This document shows, in pieces, positions 42,306 to 52,121 of a stretch of DNA of 64,000 nt. The translations under genes and the position numbers were made by a program. Origin of the DNA: Paralithodes platypus. Lineage: Eukaryota > Arthropoda > Malacostraca > Decapoda > Lithodidae. The DNA lies in contig CM064572.1 of assembly GCA_032716605.1 (NCBI GenBank), forward strand, positions 37,180,313 through 37,244,312. Reading direction: 5' to 3'. Numbering within the stretch: position 1 is the stretch's first letter; each line of letters begins with the position of its first letter. Below the pieces are notes generated by a model, which was given only the letters and a program-made list of their open reading frames with translations, was not told the origin of the DNA and did no database searches.

Positions 42306-44567
42306 TTGGCTGCAGTGGCTTTCCATATTTTCAGTGCTGCTTGTTCTGAGGTTTTGATCCAACTCGAGACAGTAACGGAGAAGAAATCTGAACTTGCTCA
42401 GACCTCAAAGACCAGCCAGTTGTGGCTGAATTATCAGCGTATGGTTGGCATGGCAAGAATGTTGATCAAGGCGGATCGTACTGGGTCTTGGTTGATGCAT
42501 TTGCAGGCAGTGTCCAATTGCCTAACTGTCTTTGCTGCAGCTGGGCACTTCAATTACCTGCGATCTGCTCATTACTACCAGCAGCAAATGAGCAACCTGG
42601 AGGAAAAGCACCCAGACGTTTATCGAAAGTTCCTTGATGGTTTTCACGTTGTTCGTAGGAGCAATCAGTGCTGGGCAGGGCTTAGTAGTGATCTTGTCAT
42701 TGAACAAACGTTGATGAGGTCTCTAAAGAGCACTGGTGGTCTAACTCGCGGCAGTGGGATGACTGAGGACATGCGAAACCTTTGGACCTTATCTGCACCT
42801 GTAACATCCGAGTACAACAGTGCGATGCAGGATTTCACAAACCTAACCTATACTACAAGTCTGCAACACAAAGACTCAACTGAGGCGCGCATCAAAAGAG
42901 ATGCATCTGATCTCGAGAAAATTCGGATAAAGCTTGCAGCCTGCTCACCCTTCACATCTGATCCTACTCTGAGAAACATTGTCAACGGGATAGTGGCTGG
43001 GCCAGATGTGAATGTACATGACTTTGAATCGGTTGGGAACAAGATCATTGAAGATATAATAGGAAAATCGGCATTTACTTACAAATTCAAGCGGAAAGAC
43101 AGAGCCGAAACCCTTGGGAATATCTCTGCTGTGAAGATTGCTCCTGATCGTACCATTGATCCTGCCCTTCTGTTCCAGCGGTTCCTTGTGGTGTCAAGGT
43201 CAGGAGATCTTTCCCTTGAAGAGATTTTGACGTATGAACTAAGCCCCTACCCTCCAGCCCTCTTTGAGACCAGGAACATTCTTCGAAAAGCAGACAAACC
43301 TCAGCTTGCTCAGGCAATTCGAGACCATGCTGCGGACTTATCAAATGAGGCTGTGATGAACTCTATTCCTAAAATAGATTGTTACGTGCTTGATGGTGGC
43401 TCTTTGCTCCATCGTTTACCGTGGAAGAAAGGCGACTCATATAATGCAATAGCTGAGTCTTATGCAGACTTCACTGTGAGACATTACGGACAAGCGACAG
43501 TGGTGTTCGATGGCTATGGTGAAGGTCCCTCCATAAAAGACAACACACATCAGAGACGAGGAAAAAAACCTGCACCCTATTGTTAGTTTCACTGCAGAAA
43601 TAGAGTTTTCAGGCAAAAAGGAGGACTTTTTGTCTCGTGACAAAAACAAGGCAGACAGGATTGCTCTAATCAGCACAGCACTAACTAAAAGGGGATGCCA
43701 TGTCATTCAGTCACCAGGGGATGAAGACGTTGATATCGTTAAGGCAACTGTTGAACGATCCCGTCATTGCACCACAACGTTGGTCGGTGAGGATACAGAT
43801 TTGCTGATCTTGCTCCTTCATTACTCCAGAACAGACAATGAGATCATCTACTTCCGTTCTGACGCAAACAAGCAGTCAAAAGAACACAGAGTGTATAACA
43901 TTAACCTGTTGAAAGAAACTTTAGGAGACGATGTGTGCAATGAGTTGCTCTTTGTACATGCCTACTCAGGCTGTGATTCAACTTCAAGGATTTTCGGCAT
44001 CGGAAAAAAGTCAGCCTTCCGGAAATTAGTGAAATCTGATCCTGTCATGAAGTCCTGTGCATTCATCCTTCAAAACAAATCTCAAGAGGACATATCAGAT
44101 CTTGGCAAAGACCTGATGGTTGATCTCTTTGGTGGCAAGTCTAATGATACGGTATCATCACTGCGCCATATCATTTTCACCAAGAAAGTGGCAACTGCTC
44201 AAGCATGAAATTTGTCACTCCTGAACGGCTTCCCCCAACATCACCTGCAACAAGATTCCATAGCCAACGTGTGTACTTTCAAATTATGGTATGCATGGGG
44301 ATGGCAAATGAAATGAACCCAACTGAATGAGGATGGAAACAGGAAAATGATCAGTTAATTCCAATTATGACCCAAAACAATGCTGCGCCTGACGAACTCT
44401 TGAAAATTATCCATTGCAACTGTTCGGGGGGATGCAAATCCTCTCGATGCAGCTGCAGACGCTATGGACTCCCCTGCACTGCTGCATGTGGCCCTTGCCA
44501 AACTAAAAACTGTGACAATCCAAACAATACTCAAGAGGTCGATACTGAGGAGGAGGATGACACATAA
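42306..44567 (+). pseudogene. Uncharacterised multicopy protein with PIN/XPG-like nuclease core and CXC domain
   Basis: Three frames form one protein: 42306 to about 43565, 43561 to about 44200, then about 44202-44567. The first block is helical (SQLWLNYQRMV ... VVRRSNQCWAGLSSDL). From about 43380 a PIN/XPG/FEN1-type layout appears: YVLDGGSLLHRLPW, VVFDGYGEGPSIKDNTHQRR, DVDIVKATVERS, LVGEDTDLLILLLHY, and SGCDSTSRIFGIGKKSAFRKL, which resembles the helix-hairpin-helix after the XPG active site. The end is a Cys-rich tesmin/TSO1 (CXC)-like segment: CNCSGGCKSSRCSCRRYGLPC ... CGPCQTKNC. Breaks: one extra A in an A7 run near 43563, a shift near 44200, and a TGA where the frame expects Trp (about 44328). 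The nuclease assignment is by motif order only; function unknown. Confidence 0.7.
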
Positions 44568-44568
44568 T

Positions 44569-44606
44569 ATATAATTTATAGTGGTACAGTACTAGCAATA
44601 AATAAC

Positions 44607-44673
<67 letters not shown>

Positions 44674-44864
44674 CCGGGAGTAGGGAAGAGATTAGCTGAA
44701 TTGTAAAGCGAAAGCAAGGGATTGGCGCATTTAGTGGGTAGGGTTGAAGGTGTGACAGGTATAAAGGAGAGGGGAGGGTTTTTTTTTTTTTTTTTTTTTC
44801 CAAGGTTGGATTAAAAGGGGAAAGAGAGAGAGAGAGAGAGAGCTAATCTCTTCCCTACTCCCGG

Positions 44865-44907
<43 letters not shown>

Positions 44908-44945
44908 GTTATTTATTGCTAGTACTGTACCACTATAAATTATAT
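44569..44945. repeat. Large inverted repeat with microsatellites in both arms
   Basis: Left arm 44569-44697 holds TATAATTTATAGTGGTACAG, TAGCAATAAATAACATA, (GA)n, AGCCGGGAGTAGGGAAGAGA. The right arm 44841-44945 is its inverse with (TC)n. Spacer 143 bp, with a T-run. The left arm starts just past the stop codon of the CXC gene. Confidence 0.85.
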
Positions 44946-45011
44946 TAGCACTATCTTCACTGTTTTCATTATAATTGTTACGATTAATATTATCATCTGT
45001 ATTATGATTAT

Positions 45012-45105
45012 CAATGTTATTTTTATTATTATTATTTTTATTATTATTATTGTTATTATTATTTTTATTATTATTATTATTGTTATAGTTATTTTTATTT
45101 CTTTG
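45012..45105. repeat. (TTA)n-rich tract
   Basis: Interrupted TTA/TTTTA units between the inverted repeat and the BEL fragment. Confidence 0.85.
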
Positions 45106-45321
45106 TACTAGTAGAGTTGTTACCCTGTACGCATGTTTGTATGTCTGTTTTTGCTAGTTCTTACTGATGTATTTGACCCATATATAGGCTCCGCCTCCCC
45201 TCCCCCCATGCTTCTGCCCCCTCCCTGTCCTGCCTCCTTCCTCCCTCCCAACCCCAACCTCCCTCCCTCCCCCGCCACCTGTCTGGACGGATATTTAAGG
45301 CCTCCTATGTACCAGCATTTG

Positions 45322-45362
45322 TTAGTGACCTGATGAAGCTATCTGCGAAACGTTGTCAATAA
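45322..45362 (+). ncRNA. Candidate hammerhead-like core motif
   Basis: CTGATGA (45330-45336), a 2-bp GC/GC stem with loop, then GAAAC (45347-45351): the order of the hammerhead catalytic core. The downstream sequence does not form a convincing stem III with a cleavage triplet, and CGAAACGTTGTCAATAAA is also a common 3'-end motif in animal retroelements. Low confidence. Confidence 0.25.
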
Positions 45363-45429
45363 AGTGCTCTTCCTCAGATGGTGTTTTTTATCCATTCTGT
45401 CTACTTTTCAAGTACCACTCAACATCCTT

Positions 45430-48248
45430 AAGCATCTTTCTCTTGTTGATGCAGACCCGGAGTTGGTGCAGGAAATTAGGGCCGGGCTATATATCGATAA
45501 CCTCCAAGGTACGGGGGATATTGAAAGTTCCCTCGTCCAAGCTTACGATATGGCTCGTGAGGTAATGAATAATGCCCATTTATTCCTGCGCCAATGGGCC
45601 ACAAATAGTCCCGTCATGAGAAAGGTGTTGCAGAAGAATGGTGTTGCTGCGGAACAACAGGATTTGGTGAGAGTACTTGGCCTGGTGTGGAAAACTGACT
45701 CTGATTCTCTTTCCTTTGGAGTTCAGTATGCTCCTTTTGACCAGGATACAAAGCGTGAGTGTTTAAGGTTTGCTGCTAAACTCTTTGATCCTTTGGGTGT
45801 TGTATTGCCAGTATCAATAAGGTCTCGAATCTTTCTCCAACAATTGTGGAGACTGAAATTGGGTTGGGACGATGTTCTCTCTATGGACCTGCAAGCGGAA
45901 TGGCGGGGGATAGTGGATGACATAGTTCTCTGTAGTTGTATTGAGTTCTCTAGGAGGATCTGTTTCAGAAAGACTGTTTCCCTGCTTGCATTTGCTGACG
46001 CAAGCAGTGTCGCTTACGGGACTGCTATATATCTAGTCAGTCCAGAGGGTTGCCACTTGGTCATGGCAAAGGCTAAGGTGGCCCCCATCAAGTCCCTTTC
46101 CATCCCTAAAATGGAATTGACTGCAGTTCTGCTAGCCGCCAGAATGATTAACTTCGTTGAGAATGCCTATAAAGATAAACTTCATATCTCTGAAACCTAT
46201 GTGTGGAGTGACAGTCAAATTACGCTACACTGGATGCACAGTCAAAAGAAACTGCCAGTGTATGTCACTAACCGCATCGACGAGTTACATGCCCTAGTCC
46301 CGACTGCTTCTTTCCAGTATGTGTCGACTAAAGAGAACCCAAGTGATATGGTATCTCGAGGCGTGTCTGCTAAATGTTTGAGTTCTTCTGCATTGTGGTG
46401 GAATTCGGTGGAATTCGTTCTTGGCTCCCGAAACCTGATGGATGGCCAGAGAATATAGATCTCCAACAGCAGCCCGCTGGTATCGTGACCCAAATTGTAG
46501 GCACGGTGCCCCAAGATGACACACAGTTATGGGACTGGCACAAATATAGCAGCTATGAAAGATTGCAGCGTGTCACAGCATGGGTGATATGTTTCGTAAA
46601 TAATTTGAAGGCAAAAAGAAATAGCCTGCCCCCCACAGGTAGTGCTCATCTCAACGTACATGAAATTAGAGCTGCAGATAATGTTTTACTCAAATTATGC
46701 CAAGAAGAGACCTATTCGCAGGAACTTAAAATAATGGTGAAGGGTAAACAGTCCAGAAATAACTTAATCAACCAGTTAGGACTACACCTGAAGGGAGGTA
46801 TAATTCATTGTGGAGGCAGATTGAGGCTAGCAGCTATCTCGGAATCATTCAAGTATCCTAAACTTCTGCCCTTCAAACATCCCTTGACCCACCTGATAAT
46901 TGATCGGTGCCATCGGCTCTGTTGCCATTACAGGGTCGGTCACGTGGTTACCTACGTTCGTAAAAAATGGTGGGTGCCTAAACTCAGGCAGGTGGTGAAA
47001 AGCGTACTGGGTAAATGTCTGAAATGTCGTCGGGTAAAAGGTAAGCCCTACGACTATGCAGGACTGCCACCTTTACCAGCCCTGCGAACCACCCCTGGAG
47101 ACCCGTATAAGGTCACTGGGGTGGACTATAGTGGAGCAATCCCGATCAAGGACTCGCCGACCATAAAGGCTTACATGCTTTTATTTACTTGCGCGGTCAC
47201 CAGAGCGATTCACATCGAAATAGTCACCAACCTCACTTGTGACAGTTTCCTCCACGCATTCAGGAGGTTATGTAGTCGACAGGGATTTCCCCGGATCATT
47301 TTAAGTGACAATGCCAGCACTTTTGTTGGGGCCTCTGGGTACTTATCGGACATTTGTAATCACCCTAAAGTTCAGTCCCACCTTGGCAGTGTTCAATGTG
47401 AGTGGCGGTTTATCCCGGCTAGGGTGCCGTGGTTCGGCGCTATATGGGAAAGGGCCATCGGCATTGTCAAGGCGGGGTTGAAGAAGGTGTTGGGACGTGC
47501 CTTAATTTCCTTGGAGGAATTGACTACTCTACTGTTGGAAATTGAGGCCACTATCAATGATCGTCCCTTATATTATGCTGCCGGCGACCTAGGGGATCTT
47601 ACCCCAATATCACCCTCTGTGTTGGTGCGGGGTCATCGGTTGCGGATCTTCCTGATGATAATGAAATAAAGGATGGGTTGGAAGATCCAAACTACATAAA
47701 TAAAGATGTCTTTTCAGCCAGATATCAATATATTCGCAAACTGTCGAAAGATATCTGGCGACGCTGGTCTAACGAGTATCTGGTGACCCTCAGAGAGGCG
47801 CATAAGTGTAAGCTGAGACCAATAAATGGTCGGTGGCCGGGTATCGGTGATGTCGTCATCATCCATGATGAGGGTCCGCGCGCTTTTTGGAAGTTGGGCC
47901 GTATTGTCGAGTTATTACCCGGTCAGGACGGAGAAGTCAGAGTGGCTAGAGTCCGGACGAAGACGGGAACATATACGCGGCCGACTGTCCGACTGTACCC
48001 TCTTGAGTGGGACATTGAGTGCAAAGAAGACTCCTCGGAGACGCCTGGAGACATTCCCACAGGGGCTACCTCGACCGATCAACCGGTCAAAGTACCCAGT
48101 GGGCGTCCTAGTCGACAGGCGGCTCAAGCCTCCTCCCAATCATGGCGGAATAAAATAGCCTCCGGGCTTTTGTCGATATTGTATTATATAAACCTGTTGG
48201 CGGGAATGTGTCCAAACTCTGATATGGACAGTCTTACTTTAAGTATTA
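45430..48248 (+). pseudogene. BEL/Pao pol, 3' half (RT end, RNase H, integrase)
   Basis: Frame 1 (to about 46440): DADPELVQEIRAGLYIDNLQ (RT active-site YIDN, a BEL/Pao trait), FDPLGVVLPVSIRSR, LLAFADASSVAYG and WSDSQITLHW (RNase H), STKENPSDMVSRG. A frameshift leads to 46440-47640: HHCC zinc finger (HPLTHLIIDRCHRLCCHY ... CLKCRRVKG), integrase Asp in VTGVDYSG, Asp in ILSDNASTF, Glu in FGAIWERAIG. A second frameshift near 47640 leads to the C-terminal tail (WSNEYLVTLREAHK, PGQDGEVRVARVRTK). The frame is cut at 48248 by a LINE insertion and resumes at 49336 for a few codons to a stop. The N-terminal half of RT, protease and gag are absent here. Confidence 0.88.
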
Positions 48249-49328
48249 CAGAAAAATATGTGTAATGGTAGATGGCCTTTATTCTCAATTTCACTCAATA
48301 AATGCTGGTGTTCCCCAGGGATCAGTTTTGGCCCCAATTCTGTTCCTCATTCATATCAATGATCTCATATCTACCACTCATAATCCAATACATTCCTACG
48401 CAGATGACTCAACACTCCACAGTTCCTTCACATTTACCAATTCTTTCACCCAACCCGATCTTATAAATTCAAAAATAAACACTGCAATTTCTCTGAACCA
48501 GGACCTTTCTAGAATTAATGGATGGGGACAAAAGAATCTAGTTTCCTTTAATGCACAGAAAACCAAGTACATTCAATTTTCTAACCGACAGAATCTCACT
48601 GACTCCCATATATTTTTTAATGATGTAAATATTCCCACTTCCCCTAGTATTGACATTCTCGGTGTAACATTAACTACTAACTTGAGCTGGACACATTATG
48701 TTAGAAGCATTGCTAAGAATGCCTCTAAAAAACTGGGACTCCTGTACAGAGTTCGAGAATTCTTCACTGACGAGCAGTTGGCCGTGATATATAAAAGTCA
48801 TGTGCGTTCTCAGATGGATTACTGTTCCCCTCTGTGGGGTGGAAGTGGAGTGGTTGCATTGAGGCAGTTGGACAAAATTCAAAATAAAGCTATTAGATTA
48901 ATCAATAACCCTGCAATCACACAGGACCTTCCTACATTATCCATACGAAGAAACGTTGCATCCCTTGCATTATTCTACAGATATTTTCACAGCAATTGTT
49001 CCGAGGAACTTGCTTCAATTGTGCCGCCTCACCACATCTTTCCCCGTAGAACTAGGGCAGCTGAGAGCGCCCATGAATTTACACTTTCTCCTCCACAATG
49101 CAGAACTTCTGCTTATCAGAATTCATTTATCCCCAGGGTTACTACTCTTTGGAATTCACTTCCCTCGAATTGCTTTCCACAAACTTACAATCTACAAATG
49201 TTTAAATCCAGTTGTTACAAACATTTTATGAATGGAGGATGCCTTTAGGCACATGGACCTTTTTGTTTTATCTGTGTTTTTCCTTCCTCCGTTCATTGTC
49301 TCTTAAAAAAAAAAAAAAAAAAAAAAAT
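48249..49328 (+). mobile_element. 5'-truncated Jockey/CR1-type LINE with poly(A), inserted into BEL pol
   Basis: Encodes RT from the palm onward: NAGVPQGSVLAPILFLIHIN, YADDS, WTHYVRSIAKNASKKLG, SQMDYCSPLWGG, KIQNKAIRLI and FIPRVTTLWNSLP, stop at 49248 without internal stops. The 3' UTR ends in about 23 A (49305-49327). AGTATTA at 48242-48248 and 49329-49335 is a target-site duplication. The frame's first codons before 48249 belong to BEL, not the LINE. Young, intact over its length. Confidence 0.88.
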
Positions 49329-49349
49329 AGTATTAAGTTTGTGGGATCA

Positions 49350-51065
49350 ATGGTTATATAGAATATTTAAGAGGTTAATAATATGTTCTATATTGGATAT
49401 TGGGTAGTCTATCATTCCTATGAACTTAGGCAATTATAATTGGGTGGGAAAATATATACCTACCCATTTGCGCATGCGTGATATTGGCGGACCTCTCGCG
49501 AATATTGTGAGGGTCCCGCACTCTCTCCCTAGCCGCCACAACTACCAGACCGTCTGCTTACACTCTTGTGTTTTTACCTCACCTTTCGCCCCATTAGTGA
49601 TAGTACTTAGCTCATCAATTCTCCATCTATCCATACTATTCCATAGATCATTAATCATCATTCCCATCAATCATTAAGTATAGTGGCCCCCTTCTTTATT
49701 CATCAACTCTATCCTATCACCCGTTTCACACACCACCTTGTAACATCATAACGGCTCAAAAGGTCAACTAAGTTCTACAGCACTAGTTCCAGTCTTCAGG
49801 TGATATAAACCATTATATGATATTATTATACAGTCCACTGAACCATCTAACTAACGAATATCTATAATATCTAACTCCAAATGAATATATCAAGTTTTAG
49901 ATACTGTTGATACCAGTTATTGATCAAAACATAATTGGTGCCCAGACATCACTTATTAGGCCAACTGTACACTCCACCCCATACACCCCTTAGCTCCAAC
50001 TTACTCTATCCCTTGTGCATCTTTCACCCGCATACATACTGTACATACATACATACATTATACATACATACATTAAAGACTATGATCAACATGTGAGTTG
50101 TTCACCTAAAGGTGGCATTCCAGGCAGCCCAGTCTTTGGCGTCCAGTTTGGTCAGTGACAGTCCTTTGGCTGCGAGATCGGTTTGTACCACCTGATCCCA
50201 CGTCTTTCTTGGTCTACCACTCCTTGCGACTCCCTCCACGTTCATAGACTTGCTTTTCTTGCTTTCTGATCATATAAATACCCTAGAATACCTCCGACCA
50301 TGTGATGCCTTGCTTTTGTAACAAGTTGGCAAATGTTTATTTGAGTAAGAATGCTGTCCATACTCTGTATACTCTATTTAGTATGAACAGCCTCGATGCT
50401 ACGTAATCTGGGTTGATGTAGCGTTACGAATCTTTCCGTAGTCTTAAGTTGAACGCTTCCGTAACCTTATGTTGAGCGTTCCATAATTTTGGGAAGAATA
50501 TGTTATTCTGTAGTTGAATATGGGAAAGTATTGTAGGATGATAATTCCCATATATTTGTGTATTACTTATTAATATTGTTCCTATGTATCTCATTGTATA
50601 AGAATGGGATACAGTTTCCATACTCTATGCGCGTGCGCGGATAGTCACGAGGGACACAAAGACGACGCGCTCGGCCTCACTCTCCATCCAACCTCCGTCC
50701 CAGCTACACGCTAAGCTATTCCTTCATTTGTCTCATATATTAGGTGTTTTAGCTTCACTTCCATCTCATTTTCATAGTCACTACATCATCATCTTACTTA
50801 GCTATCATAAAACTTAACGTAATTATCTAGCCTATCTTACCCTATTCTAGCCTCTTTCCTTTAAGCCTTCCTTATTCCACTAACCCACTCGAGTTCACCA
50901 AGACTATCTTCCGCCATGTTTGCTATCACCATCTGAATTCATCATATAAGGTAATACTATTCTATATGCGTTAACTAAATTAATAATTATACAGTCCACT
51001 CAATCTAAATTAACCATATAATTGGTCCTTCGAACCGTCGGACATAATTGGTCCTTTGACCTTTC
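49350..51065 (+). repeat. BEL/Pao-type LTR-like region(s)
   Basis: Two related stretches end in TATACAGTCCACT: one near 49830, followed about 110 bp later by CATAATTGGTGCCCAGAC, the other near 50990, followed by CATATAATTGGTCCTTCGAACC and a second ATAATTGGTCCTTTGACC. The ATTGGTCC-TTCGA block resembles leader/PBS regions of BEL elements. Both stretches have a GC-rich part with GCGCATGCG/GCGCGTGCGCG upstream. Exact LTR borders could not be set. No ORF of interest. Confidence 0.4.
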
Positions 51066-52121
51066 GGTAGTTTGCCTCCCGTTTGTGTACTTTTTGGGCG
51101 GTCGGTAGTTGCCTTACTTGGCTTGGAGTGGGGCTAGCCTATCCCTGTGTTTTGTAATGTTTTCTATTAGGTCCTCATGGCCCAGGTCTTTTGGCCCCAT
51201 GGTGCTGTCGGACTATATTTTGTCCGCTCTTTGCTCTGGCTGCCTCAGGTGCCTGGCCACCAGTGGGAATTCTTGGACAGGATGTGGAAACACTAGTGAA
51301 TAGGTCATAAGGCTACGATGGGAATTTTACCCATAATGAAAAGCTATAAATCAGTATAGTCTAGAATAATAAACTTCTTCAGAGTCAGTACAGTATTCTT
51401 TTTCGGGCTTAACTATTTTTGATTAATAATCCTTTAGGCCTAAAATATATCACAATTAATTGGCATTGCATTAAGATTAAAATTATCCATACTGTACTGT
51501 AAAATAACTTTTCAAAATTTAAGGTTATTTAATCTAGATCAAAATTATACTGTTAAATAAATTCTTTAAAATTCTACTCTCGTCGTATGCCCTGAAGGCA
51601 AGGTCCTTATGATAGTTGATAGGCTGAGTATAGGTTAAACCAACTCAAAATTTCCTTGTGACTATTATTATTATTATTTTTTCTTGTGTATAATTTCCAC
51701 ACAATAATTAAATTTAATTTATAAAATGTTCGGTACCCATTGAGTTTTAGCCCAATTAAATTACCCTACTTGCCCTCTCTCTTAAAATCATAAAATCTTG
51801 AATCTATTATAATTTAATATGTACCTTTTTTGACATCTAAAGACTTTTTCGCCTATTGTACAGTGATTTCCCTCCCGGCTCTTCTTAAATTGATGTTACC
51901 ATTTCTTAATCTAAAAGTATTACTTAATGAGTTAAATTGAAAGGCTTCAGACTGCTAGTCTACATTTTGGGCAAATTCTTATTCCGTATTTCGTGAGGGT
52001 GTTTTATTTTCAGCTCACGATTTGATTTAATTTAACGGAATACTGTATTATTGTCTGCAACTTATTCGGACTAGCATTAATAGTTTAATTTGATATTGCT
52101 AAATTTCTTTCTCATAACATC
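51066..52121. other. Leader-like region upstream of BEL gag, no gene
   Basis: AT-rich after 51350, no motif-bearing ORF. Position suggests the 5' untranslated leader of the BEL copy. Confidence 0.4.

Noticed and set aside
48200..48265. Stop at 48263-48265 as the native end of BEL pol
   Set aside because: Those last codons lie in the inserted LINE; the original frame continues after the second AGTATTA at 49336.
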